Positions 7,680 through 17,636 of a stretch of DNA of 47,695 bases are shown here, in pieces (position 1 is the stretch's first letter; each line of letters starts with the position of its first letter). The DNA is taken from NCBI GenBank assembly GCA_900769665.1, contig CAAGHL010000009.1, positions 1 through 47,695 of the forward strand, written 5' to 3'. This DNA comes from Clostridia bacterium. Its GTDB lineage: Bacteria > Bacillota > Clostridia > Christensenellales > CAG-314. A model generated the notes under the pieces. It did no database searches. It was given only the letters and a program-made list of their open reading frames with translations, and was not told where the DNA came from. Position numbers and translations under genes: made by a program.

Positions 7680-10600
7680 TTGAAAATCGGCAAACTAAAC
7701 CAAAGCTTGCTTGTGGCGATACTTGCGCTTGTGTTAGTGGTAAGTTCGCTTACGGCGTACGCAGTGGTGTTGTTCTCCTTCCGAGTCAACGGCAACACAA
7801 ACGGCAATACGGATACGATAGGTGGCTCCGTAATCTCCGCCGAAATGACCCAAACGACGTTGGATTTCACTACGCCCGGGGAAAAAATCGACCTGCCGCT
7901 GACGGTAAAAAGCACGGCAAAAACCAACGTGACCTACAACTTCGGCTTGTCCGTTGCAGCAACCGACGGTAGTAGCGTAACTTCCGACGAGCTAACTCGC
8001 CTGTCCTCGGCAATACTTGTCTACTTGGACGGCGACTTTTGCGGCACGCTGGCGTCCCTCACGGCAAACGGCGAGGCGAAACTCGGCACCAACTACCTTG
8101 TCGGTAGCGGCACGGAGCATACGCGCACGCACACGTGGCAGTTCGAGTTGCACATCGCAACGGAAGCCGCCTTGCTCGGCAAAAACATCGATGTAAAAAT
8201 CGCAACCTACGTCAGTAGCGTGGACTACACCAAGTATATGTTCGTTTCCGACGAGGGCGAACTACTGAAAGCCGTCGACGACATCAACAGCGGTCTTACC
8301 GACGGTAGCGTTACTCAAACCATAGTGTTGGCGGACAATATTACTCTTACGCAAGCCGTCGAGTTTAATTACCCCGTCAACATCGAGCTAAACGGCAACA
8401 CGCTTACCCTAGGCGCAAACATCACGCTTAGCGGCGAAGGCATGTACACGCTGTCTTCCTGCAACAAACTTGCCGATTCTCCCGCAATAGGCAATGGCAA
8501 AATCATTCTCAACAGCAAGGACGCGGCATTGGATATTGCCGATTTTACCTCCCTTGACGGCACAAACATCGGGGCGCAGTACTCGGCAAACACGCAAGTC
8601 TACGATTACTCTGCCGATCTTGTAGGCAACTTGCTGCGAAATCGTGTTTCCGCCAATCTTGCCAACGGTGTGCAAAGCGGCGCAACAATCGGCATGTTTG
8701 GCGCATTGGATTTCTACGCAAACATCGCAAACGTCACTTTGGACGGTGATTGCACCTACAACAACGGCAAAATAACCGCAAGCAATATTACCGCAACGTC
8801 GCAGACGTCGGTTGCCGTGGCGGTTGGCGCATATAGCTTCACTTGCGGTTTGCGAGTGGTGGGCGGCGACAACGCAGCCACGCTTAGCGGCATATTGGCA
8901 GATGAATTGAAACATATCCCCAATACTATTGTCGGTGACGCCGTTACTTATGACGTATTCCTGCCCAAGTACATCGAGGGCAAAAACGTGCGTATCGAGT
9001 GGGCAAGCTCCGATCCCGACAGCATTTCTGCCGACGGCAAACTAGCCGACGTGCTTAAGGAAAACACAACAGTCACGCTGTACGCAACAATCTACGTCAA
9101 CGACGGCGTGTACGCAACAACGACATTCACATTCAAGGTTACAAGCCAAACGCGCGAAACAAAGTTTAAGTACCTTGTAGCGCAACTAAGCCCCATCAAG
9201 CTTACCAAGGTGTTTAAGGGTGACAATCAAAGCGAAGCGTACTACTATTTGCCGATTGTCGGCAACGTCAATGACTATCGCGAAGACTTTACCATGTACG
9301 GCACGGGCGAGGGCAGTATCGCTTGGAAAAAGTTTAAGGATATCGGCTTGACCGAGCTTACTTACGCTGTCAAGAGCGGTTACAATTTCATTTCCTACGA
9401 CGGAACGTCCAATGCCGTTTACCTCAATTCGGCAACCTTTTACACTTTTGCTCAAATGACCGTTACGGGAAAGTTTGGTGAGGACGAGTCCTACACGGAA
9501 AACGTCAACGTCATTGTCGAGCTGGGCAGCAACTCCGAGTTGTACGAATTGGTGTTTAGCCATGTCGAAAAAACAATGAACGACGTGGACATATTGCAAA
9601 ATTTGCTCGATACGCGCGTTACGTACGGGGCAAAGTACGAAAAAGGCGATTTCTATTTGCCTACCTCCTACCAAGGTATAGACATTACGTGTCAACCTGC
9701 AACGACAAGCGGATCGGGGATTTCCTCAATCACTAAGGTAAACGTCGACGGCGAGGATAAATGGCACGTAGCGGTTGATCCTGCCAAGTTTGCTTCCGGC
9801 GAAAGCAGTCAAGGTATCAAAATTACCGTCAAAAAGGAAGGCGATCCTACCGACGGACAACAGCGTATACTGTACGTGGTTGCCCCTGCGGTAATCAAAC
9901 CCGACAGCGACGGCTTTGCCAACTACAGCGTGTTCAACTCCGTCAAGTACCAAACGGTACAACGGTTTGTATACACATCGGATGACAAATTGTCGGAGCG
10001 TATTGCGAAGTTACCCCAAGTGACTGTTAGCGGTTTAGACAGTACGCTTGCCGTCAGTAAACGCACGGGTTTTGTGAAAAACGGTAACACTGTCACAAAT
10101 ACGACGGCGGACTACATTTTGGCGGTGGACGTCAACAGAGTGTCCGAGTTAAGCTTGTATGTCGGCAACGACAGCGGTCAAAGCACATCTCACGACAAGG
10201 CGTACAAATTTGCGCAACTGTTGGCATGGGCGACGGGTAGCGGCAAGGCGGATTTGCCCGTGACTGTGACGGGGTATTCCGTCGGCGGTACTACTGCGGT
10301 CACTTCCGACGGCAAAAAGTACATGAACGCTTCGGAAACCGCCGTATTGAAAGATTTTTTGATGAAGGAAGTGGGCTTTACGCAAGCGGAGTGCAATTCG
10401 TTGTGGGAAAAAGCTACTACGCATCCAAACGGAAGAGTAATTGACGACTACACGGAAATTACACGGTTGGCGGCAAGCATGAGTGTGTCGGCAAGCGACA
10501 AGAAGACTTACTTCAAGTATACCGAATTATTGCAATGGGCGCTCAACGAAAAGGACTTCGACGGTAAGGCCGCAGGCGGACATGACCAATATTCGCCACC

Positions 10601-13487
10601 CAACTTGGGGACGATGTTGTATAACGTTGATATGAGTGGCGGAAGTGGTCTTACTTCTACCACGTTAAATTGGTCATCGAACCCATCAAATTGGCGGGTG
10701 TCGACGAAATACAGCAGTTATAAATCCGTAAAGTATTATAAGCAATCAAGTGTTTATAAGGAGGATCAAACCGAGTATATCTCCGACGCCGAAGCACAGT
10801 GTATAATGGCTTTTTGGTTCGGCGTGGACGATAACTATAACAAGACTAATGCCAAAGCTTACGCCAAAGCCTTTTTGAATGCTTGTATCGTGCCTACCTA
10901 TTTGGACGAGGACGGAGCAGGTGTACTTGTCGGTGCAATCTACGAAAAGTTGCGCGAAGAAGGCAACTTTACCGTGGCAATGACAGATGGTGTACCGCAA
11001 ATTTCGGTGTTGGACTTTTCGGTGGAAGGGCTTAGCCGTTACGTAGGTTTGACAAAATTGAAAATATCCGGCTGCGTCCATGATAACAAGGTGGTGTTGC
11101 CTGCATTTATTACCACGGCTTCCGTCAACGGCTGTTTCAACCGAGTAACCAAATTAGACGCCGACCGCATAGCCGTCAAATTGACGGAACTAACAATGAA
11201 GGCATGCACAAGCGGTTACACCATGTTGGAACTTGGTAATCTGTCGCGGTTGTCGGCAGTCAAAAGACTGGATTTGTCCTACAACAGCGGCGTTACCACG
11301 GTCGGAGACGTACTGAACGTCGACATAGGAAAAATTGACTATCTTGACGTGTACAAAGTAAACGTGACGGGCAAGTACCTCAAATATGTTTTGGAAAACA
11401 TCAAGGTCAATCGTCCGACGGCTACAATTTACTACGCCGACGACAGTAATCAACGAGTTCCCTACAACGCTACAAGCACAAGCACTTCCGACGAATTACG
11501 TTTCCTCAAGGAATTGACAAATGTCGACAGTCCATATTTGTTGCTTGCAAACAAAGTGAATGTGGGTAACGGTGACAAGACTGTGCAGTGGTATGTCAAC
11601 GAAGGCAATCCTGCCTACCTTGTAAATGATGCCGGCGTAGACAAGTTTACCGAGATTTCCACCAAGGAAGCAATGGGTAGACTGATGAGCAATTACTATG
11701 CTTGTACCGCGGATGTCACCGTAACTTACAACGGCACGACGTATAATTTGAGCAAAAACAATGTGTATAAAATTTCTTATCAATTGCAAAGCACGGCAGG
11801 CAACGGCATATTCGTATTTGACGTTGTCGGTACGTTTGACCAAAGCGTAACGGAGATACCCGACGGGAACAGTATTGATTGGACAGGGGCTACAATAGAT
11901 TTGCCTGAAAACTATGTTGAAACCGTATCCGTCGCAGTTGATGAAGAACCATATTATACAGATAGAACAGTAAGTAATTTGGCGGAAATTGGCACTGTGG
12001 AAGATTTGACCGATTCTACATTGGCGGATAATAAAAAATATGTAGATTTTAAAAACCCAGACAGTTGGCTAAGAACCTTAGGCTTCTATCGGGTTACAAG
12101 GACGGTGTATCTTATTTCTGAGTACCGACTATATCCTAATGGAAAAAGGTACATAACAAAAACTTACTTGAGTGATAATGCTGTTAAGTCTGTTGAATAT
12201 GCAGATAGAGATTATTTTCAATTTGATGTAATTGAAAAGAGAATCTATACACTATATTTTATAAAAACTACAGCGAACAGCAACAATTTAGTCCAAATTT
12301 TAAAAGGGTCTGCTACAACGACAGCAGGAACACCGAGCACAACGAATTTTGAGGAACATACAGTGTTCTATTATGGACAAGACTATAATACTCCATATAC
12401 CTATCGTCAAAACGGACATGCGTATTATACGTCTACTATTACCTCACAAATGGGAAGCAAAACTATAACTGCAACCACAATAGATTCTGCTTATTCGCAA
12501 ATGGTTAATTATCTCAGCACGCTAAGTCCGACGTCGACGGAATACATCTATAATATCGTCAATAATAGCAGTGCGGTTGAAAGTTATGTGTTTACCTACA
12601 CAAACCCAATAGCAGCAAGTTCCGACATTACAAACGCAATTGACAAAGCAACTGCGGCAATGGATGTCAACAATCGGGTGTTGTACAAATATACGGGTGC
12701 TACGGTTACCGACAATTACTACGAAAAAGGCAACCCTGTCTCGAAAGAATACACTCGCAATCAAGGCTACAGATTGACATTTGCCGCAAGCGGCGGAACT
12801 ATGCTGGGCGGATATTCGTTGGCTAAGTACACCTTGCAAGAAACAGCGGACGCAGTCAATATGCAAGCCATTTTGACCGAAGCGAACTTACACATAAACG
12901 ACGGTTTGTTTGGCAACTACTACGGCAACTATTACTGCTACAATGGTGCTACTCGTACCATAGGAAATGTTACCTATACAAAAGGGTATGTGTATCGGCT
13001 GTTGCTCAAGGCCGATCGAAGCGGTTTCTACTTCGAACATGACAATTTACCAGACGTCAAGAAAACATTTACAATATATAATGACGCAAACAGTTTCATG
13101 GATGCATTGGTCAATGCACTTAACAATAGCGTCGGTTGTTTGAAGGAAGGCGCAATTGTGTACTACAATGGTGATCAATCTACGTATTACGCAAAGGGTT
13201 TGTTTGAATTGACAAGGAACGAGCAAACGTTGACGTATTACTTCAAGTCCATGGGCGGTTTGGGTAACCAGACGTTAGTGGGCGCAACATTTCTACTAAA
13301 CAGCATCGTCGGACAAAACCTGTCGGCAAGCGGTATATCCAAGTTTACCAATATCCGCTATGTCGGATCGACATCGACGTCGTATTACAGCGGTACCGGC
13401 GGTAGTGAACAAGTGGAAATCGTCGCGCGCATTGTGGACGGCGACACGGTGTACGAGCGGTACTTCCTAGTGACGGTATCGGCATAG
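7680..13487 (+). CDS. Giant secreted matrix/adhesin-like protein A (1935 aa)
   Basis: First gene behind the riboswitch. The start is TTG at 7680, seven bases after AAGGAGGT (7665-7672); an upstream ATG at 7644 precedes the ribosome site. The N-terminal hydrophobic segment (about residues 9-25) ends in TAYA, as in SipW/TasA-type signal peptides. It is followed by a TasA-like beta region containing TTLDFTTPGEKIDLPLTV. Residues about 200-407 look like parallel beta-helix (IELNGNTLTL, GNGKIILNS), and about 414-495 like an atypical bacterial Ig fold (IEWASSDPDSISADGKL). A leucine-rich stretch lies near 1124-1244 (VKRLDLSYNSGVTTVG), and long Tyr/Thr/Asn-rich beta segments follow. There is no sorting signal or C-terminal membrane segment. 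DNA near 11940-12500 is far richer in A+T than the rest. The molecular function is unknown; matrix or adhesin is inference. Confidence 0.85.
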   Translation: MKIGKLNQSLLVAILALVLVVSSLTAYAVVLFSFRVNGNTNGNTDTIGGSVISAEMTQTTLDFTTPGEKIDLPLTVKSTAKTNVTYNFGLSVAATDGSSVTSDELTRLSSAILVYLDGDFCGTLASLTANGEAKLGTNYLVGSGTEHTRTHTWQFELHIATEAALLGKNIDVKIATYVSSVDYTKYMFVSDEGELLKAVDDINSGLTDGSVTQTIVLADNITLTQAVEFNYPVNIELNGNTLTLGANITLSGEGMYTLSSCNKLADSPAIGNGKIILNSKDAALDIADFTSLDGTNIGAQYSANTQVYDYSADLVGNLLRNRVSANLANGVQSGATIGMFGALDFYANIANVTLDGDCTYNNGKITASNITATSQTSVAVAVGAYSFTCGLRVVGGDNAATLSGILADELKHIPNTIVGDAVTYDVFLPKYIEGKNVRIEWASSDPDSISADGKLADVLKENTTVTLYATIYVNDGVYATTTFTFKVTSQTRETKFKYLVAQLSPIKLTKVFKGDNQSEAYYYLPIVGNVNDYREDFTMYGTGEGSIAWKKFKDIGLTELTYAVKSGYNFISYDGTSNAVYLNSATFYTFAQMTVTGKFGEDESYTENVNVIVELGSNSELYELVFSHVEKTMNDVDILQNLLDTRVTYGAKYEKGDFYLPTSYQGIDITCQPATTSGSGISSITKVNVDGEDKWHVAVDPAKFASGESSQGIKITVKKEGDPTDGQQRILYVVAPAVIKPDSDGFANYSVFNSVKYQTVQRFVYTSDDKLSERIAKLPQVTVSGLDSTLAVSKRTGFVKNGNTVTNTTADYILAVDVNRVSELSLYVGNDSGQSTSHDKAYKFAQLLAWATGSGKADLPVTVTGYSVGGTTAVTSDGKKYMNASETAVLKDFLMKEVGFTQAECNSLWEKATTHPNGRVIDDYTEITRLAASMSVSASDKKTYFKYTELLQWALNEKDFDGKAAGGHDQYSPPNLGTMLYNVDMSGGSGLTSTTLNWSSNPSNWRVSTKYSSYKSVKYYKQSSVYKEDQTEYISDAEAQCIMAFWFGVDDNYNKTNAKAYAKAFLNACIVPTYLDEDGAGVLVGAIYEKLREEGNFTVAMTDGVPQISVLDFSVEGLSRYVGLTKLKISGCVHDNKVVLPAFITTASVNGCFNRVTKLDADRIAVKLTELTMKACTSGYTMLELGNLSRLSAVKRLDLSYNSGVTTVGDVLNVDIGKIDYLDVYKVNVTGKYLKYVLENIKVNRPTATIYYADDSNQRVPYNATSTSTSDELRFLKELTNVDSPYLLLANKVNVGNGDKTVQWYVNEGNPAYLVNDAGVDKFTEISTKEAMGRLMSNYYACTADVTVTYNGTTYNLSKNNVYKISYQLQSTAGNGIFVFDVVGTFDQSVTEIPDGNSIDWTGATIDLPENYVETVSVAVDEEPYYTDRTVSNLAEIGTVEDLTDSTLADNKKYVDFKNPDSWLRTLGFYRVTRTVYLISEYRLYPNGKRYITKTYLSDNAVKSVEYADRDYFQFDVIEKRIYTLYFIKTTANSNNLVQILKGSATTTAGTPSTTNFEEHTVFYYGQDYNTPYTYRQNGHAYYTSTITSQMGSKTITATTIDSAYSQMVNYLSTLSPTSTEYIYNIVNNSSAVESYVFTYTNPIAASSDITNAIDKATAAMDVNNRVLYKYTGATVTDNYYEKGNPVSKEYTRNQGYRLTFAASGGTMLGGYSLAKYTLQETADAVNMQAILTEANLHINDGLFGNYYGNYYCYNGATRTIGNVTYTKGYVYRLLLKADRSGFYFEHDNLPDVKKTFTIYNDANSFMDALVNALNNSVGCLKEGAIVYYNGDQSTYYAKGLFELTRNEQTLTYYFKSMGGLGNQTLVGATFLLNSIVGQNLSASGISKFTNIRYVGSTSTSYYSGTGGSEQVEIVARIVDGDTVYERYFLVTVSA

Positions 13488-13593
13488 CACACCCAAATAA
13501 AGCTCAAGCAACAAACGCAAGCAACAACAAAACGTAAACGAATTACCAACAAACCCAACCCAAACAAACCAAAAATCTTACAAGGAGGTAAAT
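13488..13593 (+). other. G-poor CAA-rich intercistronic leader
   Basis: The 106 bp between proteins A and B are almost devoid of G until the ribosome site. They are rich in CAA/AAC runs, as expected for an unpaired RNA leader. The segment ends in AAAATCTTACAAGGAGGTA (13572-13590), the same 19 bases that precede protein A (7655-7673). No terminator is visible, so genes A and B should be co-transcribed. Confidence 0.6.
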
Positions 13594-16500
13594 ATGAACG
13601 CAAACAAAATTGCAACAAAAACAATTGCGGTAATCGTTGCTGTCGTAATGCTTGTAGCATGCGGCGCAGTTTCGGCATATGCGTTTTTTACCTCCGACTT
13701 GTTTAAGCAACTTACGGGGCAAATCGGCGGTGGCGGCGACGTGACGACAGTCGAAATCGGATCGTATGCCGAGTTTTACAAGTATGCATGCGGCAGTGCC
13801 GACGGCGGTTTGTTTAACGACGGCAGTCAAACTACCGACAAAACAAAACGCATAGTGTTCAAACTTGTCAATGACATTACGATCGAGGACAATTTGGTCG
13901 TTACAGCCGATTGTCACATCGACCTAAACGGCAAAACGCTGTATCTAAACGGCAATTACTTGGTGTTGTCCCATGCTTACTACGGCAGTACGATTGTCAA
14001 AAACGGCAAAATAGTGCTTGACAAGTACGTGGAAAAGACGGACGACGCCACGACAACGGAACTTGTGCTTGGCAAACTGTATTTTGTTACGCCCAACGCC
14101 GCCGCTAGTGTGGAAGATGTTTCCTTTGCATTGCGTAGCGGAACGGCAAAAACAGCCGCCGACTGCGTGGTTGACCTAGGCGCAAACCAAGCCGTGCTTG
14201 CCTACAATGCGTTGCGTATTGTCACCAACAAGCTTGCCAACGGCGTGGACGGACTTGTCAACACGCCCGACTTTGACACCCTTGCTGCCAAAACCGATAT
14301 GGAATTTGCCGCAGATACGTTACTGTACGCCAAGGCTTGCTACGCCGACGGCGACAGTGCCGAAAAACATGCGTGCGTATTTGCATTTGCCGACCTCGAC
14401 TTGCCTACGCACATACTTGCCTACCAAGGCTACACGGTGGAGTATTCTTCCGACAATGCGGTCCTTACCGATTTCGGCAAGATTACGCCAAGCGCAAGCG
14501 GTATTGGCACGGCAAACCTTACCGTAAAGGTTAAGCACAACGGAACCATTGCAGGACAAACGACGTTAAGAGTGCATATTGTCGACGTTACAAGCAACAG
14601 CCAATTGCTTGCGTGCGGCAAATCTCTTGTCAACGCATACATGGCAGGGTTTTACTCGCAACAGGAAAGTACGTACTTGTTTAAGCGTTCGACGCAATTG
14701 CCGCGCAAAGTAGGCACGGCGGGGCATTACGCCGAACTTGCCTACAAGACTTTTTCCGACGCACAGTTGACAAACGAAGTGACGGATACCATCAAGACGT
14801 ATGACAATCACGTGATGCTGGAACCGACATCGGCGGTCAAGTATTTACAAGTTACGGTGACTGCAAACGGCAATTCCTCTACGCTTGTGTACAGCGTTAC
14901 GGCAAGCGACGCGGGATTGGTGCGCACGCAAGCATCGTATGCGCAGGATTTTGTCGTGGAAAACTACGGAGGCAAAATCGTGTTGTCGCAAACGGGAGAT
15001 TTGACGGCGCCAATACCCGACTTTACCACCAAGGAATTGTTGAGCCCGACAAACGGAAACGCACATCAATCGATACAAAGTATAACTTATTCGTTAATCA
15101 ACGACACAAACGGGTTGTACGAATTACTCGGTTGCGATCAAGCTTTGACGGCAACTTCCGACAACGGTACGTTGAAAGTGGCAGACGGTAAAAATCCGTT
15201 GAATTACATACAGACCGTACAACTGAACTGTAAGTTTGTCTTTGAAGACGGCGAAGTGGCTGAAATACAAATCCCCATCGAGTGCACATCCGACCAAAGC
15301 GAAAACATCAATCCGTTTTTGGTGCATTACAACAACTATGACCAAATGTTTTTCACCAATACGGCGTGCTACACGACAAAAACATTTGAAATGCCTTTTG
15401 CTACGGGTGACGGCGTAAACGATTACATTGTTTGTTACGACATGTTAAGCATGGCGGAAAATACCGACGGCACAACGCAACAAATTTGGAATACTTTAAA
15501 AGGCATTGCCGTAAGTTTGTACTACAACGGACAGGATCACTTTTTGACGGCAAGCCTCGGCGAATGGAAGGATTACGCCAACTACGTAAATGCGCTCAAC
15601 GCACATTTGGACGAAGTGGACGGGACTTCTCGCAATAAGGCGGTAAAAAAAATACTGGATTACGGCGACAGCAAGTGGGTTTTCCATGTTTATACAAGCC
15701 AAACTAACGGCAATACCGCTTTACCCGACTACAACCAAAACTTCGAGTTTGTGTACAACTACCGATTGGTGGCGAGTAGCGGAGGAAACTTTACTCGTTA
15801 CGACGATTCCTCCGATGTGCCTGTCGGTACGGCATTTACGTTGCCCGGAATACTGATTTACAACGCAAACACGACTACCGCAAGCGACGGCATTATTACC
15901 GACATCAATATGTACACGTGGATGTACGAAACGTTCGGTACGGACAACGACGGCTATCAAAGCGGCAAAGTGGTGTTGACGGACTGGTTGAAGCAAAGCA
16001 TTGCCGTGGACGTAACAAGCGGCAAGGGACAAACGTACTTGGCAAATGCAAGTAATCTCAACGGGTTGCAATACATTGTCGGCGCGACCTACGTCAATTT
16101 GTCGGGTATGAATTTAGCTGCCGATTATGAGGCGAATTTGGGGTATATTTCTCAAATGGCGGCGGTGGAAACCCTTATTTTGCAAAACTGCAAATTGTCT
16201 ACCGTAGGCGGAATATCCGCAAACAATCCCGTAGACAACATCCTAACCAAACTTACCGAGTTGAAGAGCCTTACTACCCTAAAACTGGACAACAAGTACA
16301 ACGTAACTACCAATGCCAACACTATTTACTCCTTCGAGTTTTTGATGGATATACCTACTCTAAACAGAGTGTACGTGTCCAACAATTTGAATACTTCGAC
16401 CGTTGCAGGTATCTTTTACGGCGCTGAAGGATTGGTAAACATGGCGTATTTTGACGAACTTGTCGGCGCAGGCGTGACCGTGTACAACGTCAACGCAGGC

Positions 16501-16851
16501 TCGGACGTTGCGTTTACCGAAACTACGGGCATAAACGACTACAAAACGTTGCAAGGTATCGAGTACCAAAGCAAATTGAAAGACAACCAAAGTATAGAGA
16601 TTGCCTACGCAAGCTTTATCGGCGCAACACCTACGGATTTCGGGCTGAAAAAGCAGTATTCCGTCGGCAACGGCTCCTACACTGTTTCAAACTCAAGCAT
16701 TAGTTGGAGTTACGAAGGAACCGATCCTACCACATCGACAAAGTTTTACGTCAATTACACCTTTACTTTGGCAGGTACTACGGTTACGATAAGGGTTGGT
16801 TTCGACGTTGTTCGCGTGTCGACGGCTTCGACAAGGGAGGCAGGCATATGA
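13594..16851 (+). CDS. Giant secreted matrix/adhesin-like protein B (1085 aa)
   Basis: Second operon gene; ATG at 13594 follows CAAGGAGGTAAAT. The signal segment ends VSAYAFFTSD, a close match to TasA/SipW-type cleavage regions. The layout repeats that of protein A. A beta-helix-like N-terminal part contains CHIDLNGKTLYLNG and IVKNGKIVLD, an atypical Ig-like region at about residues 263-335 contains VEYSSDNAVLTDFGKITP, and leucine-rich strands at about 830-935 contain VETLILQNCKLSTVGG. The two are therefore paralogues of different length. The end has no sorting signal. The TGA stop overlaps the ATG of the next gene (ATGA at 16848-16851), so translation is coupled. It is probably a partner or an alternative subunit of protein A on the cell surface (inference). 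Confidence 0.82.
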   Translation: MNANKIATKTIAVIVAVVMLVACGAVSAYAFFTSDLFKQLTGQIGGGGDVTTVEIGSYAEFYKYACGSADGGLFNDGSQTTDKTKRIVFKLVNDITIEDNLVVTADCHIDLNGKTLYLNGNYLVLSHAYYGSTIVKNGKIVLDKYVEKTDDATTTELVLGKLYFVTPNAAASVEDVSFALRSGTAKTAADCVVDLGANQAVLAYNALRIVTNKLANGVDGLVNTPDFDTLAAKTDMEFAADTLLYAKACYADGDSAEKHACVFAFADLDLPTHILAYQGYTVEYSSDNAVLTDFGKITPSASGIGTANLTVKVKHNGTIAGQTTLRVHIVDVTSNSQLLACGKSLVNAYMAGFYSQQESTYLFKRSTQLPRKVGTAGHYAELAYKTFSDAQLTNEVTDTIKTYDNHVMLEPTSAVKYLQVTVTANGNSSTLVYSVTASDAGLVRTQASYAQDFVVENYGGKIVLSQTGDLTAPIPDFTTKELLSPTNGNAHQSIQSITYSLINDTNGLYELLGCDQALTATSDNGTLKVADGKNPLNYIQTVQLNCKFVFEDGEVAEIQIPIECTSDQSENINPFLVHYNNYDQMFFTNTACYTTKTFEMPFATGDGVNDYIVCYDMLSMAENTDGTTQQIWNTLKGIAVSLYYNGQDHFLTASLGEWKDYANYVNALNAHLDEVDGTSRNKAVKKILDYGDSKWVFHVYTSQTNGNTALPDYNQNFEFVYNYRLVASSGGNFTRYDDSSDVPVGTAFTLPGILIYNANTTTASDGIITDINMYTWMYETFGTDNDGYQSGKVVLTDWLKQSIAVDVTSGKGQTYLANASNLNGLQYIVGATYVNLSGMNLAADYEANLGYISQMAAVETLILQNCKLSTVGGISANNPVDNILTKLTELKSLTTLKLDNKYNVTTNANTIYSFEFLMDIPTLNRVYVSNNLNTSTVAGIFYGAEGLVNMAYFDELVGAGVTVYNVNAGSDVAFTETTGINDYKTLQGIEYQSKLKDNQSIEIAYASFIGATPTDFGLKKQYSVGNGSYTVSNSSISWSYEGTDPTTSTKFYVNYTFTLAGTTVTIRVGFDVVRVSTASTREAGI

Positions 16852-17636
16852 GTTTACTTAAAAAACTGCTTTCCGACAAAAAAGTGATTTCGTCGGCGTT
16901 GTCTTTGTTGCTGTTGTTGGTTACCGTGGTAACCGTGTTTGTCGTTATGCTTCCGCGTACAAAGGCTTGGTTTGCCAAAAATAACCAAGCAAATGCCAAC
17001 GGAATGTCCCTTTCGGCCAAGGAAGATTACTTGCGGTTTGCCGATACCTTCACTGCAAAAGCAGTCATGGGCGGCGTTACCGTGTCGCAAGGAACATTCA
17101 AACGCGCAGATGACGGCAAGTATTATTTGCACGACGGTAATCAATTTTTGTTGACCGACGGCAAAAAGCAATCGTTGTTTTACGATTCGTTGTTCCCCGG
17201 TGAATACATCGAGTTTACAATGCGTTTTACTTGCGCGGAGGAACGCATAAACAGCGGCTACAAATTGTATTTTCAGGGGTTAAACAAAAGCGATACTTTT
17301 ACTACCAAACCCACCAACGGCACCGAGGGAAAAACATACAGTATATTGGGTGTGTATCGTCTTAGAGTGGTGTCCTCGGCAGGTGGCGCTGAAACGGAAA
17401 TCGACAAGGGATTTTTGGATTCCTATGCCGACGACGTGACAAACGATACTTTTGCAATTACCGAAGGAATGTTAAACAAGTCCGATATGGACGCGGAAGG
17501 ATACATTACTTTGAAGTTTAGACTGTATATCGATTTGGAACAATACAACACATTACAAGGAACGTACTCCAACTTGCTTAGCGAAAAGAACGCGGTAATC
17601 GACAATATAGTGCTTGCGCCCAAGGAGGAAAACTAA
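16848..17636 (+). CDS. TasA-like secreted protein C
   Basis: A 262-residue protein. GGGAGG at 16835-16840 serves the ATG at 16848; an upstream in-frame ATG lies inside gene B and was rejected. The N-terminus is basic (LLKKLLSDKK), then strongly hydrophobic (about residues 14-33), then TKAWFAKN, resembling SipW-cognate signal peptides. The mature region is beta-rich and carries LFPGEYIEFTMRF, the kind of strand seen in TasA/CalY-like proteins, followed by YKLYFQGL and an acidic C-terminal half. It overlaps gene B by 4 bp and gene D by 1 bp, so the subunits are probably made in fixed ratio. By analogy it could be the fibre subunit or a minor tip protein. Homology to TasA is suggested by pattern only. 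Confidence 0.7.
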   Translation: MSLLKKLLSDKKVISSALSLLLLLVTVVTVFVVMLPRTKAWFAKNNQANANGMSLSAKEDYLRFADTFTAKAVMGGVTVSQGTFKRADDGKYYLHDGNQFLLTDGKKQSLFYDSLFPGEYIEFTMRFTCAEERINSGYKLYFQGLNKSDTFTTKPTNGTEGKTYSILGVYRLRVVSSAGGAETEIDKGFLDSYADDVTNDTFAITEGMLNKSDMDAEGYITLKFRLYIDLEQYNTLQGTYSNLLSEKNAVIDNIVLAPKEEN

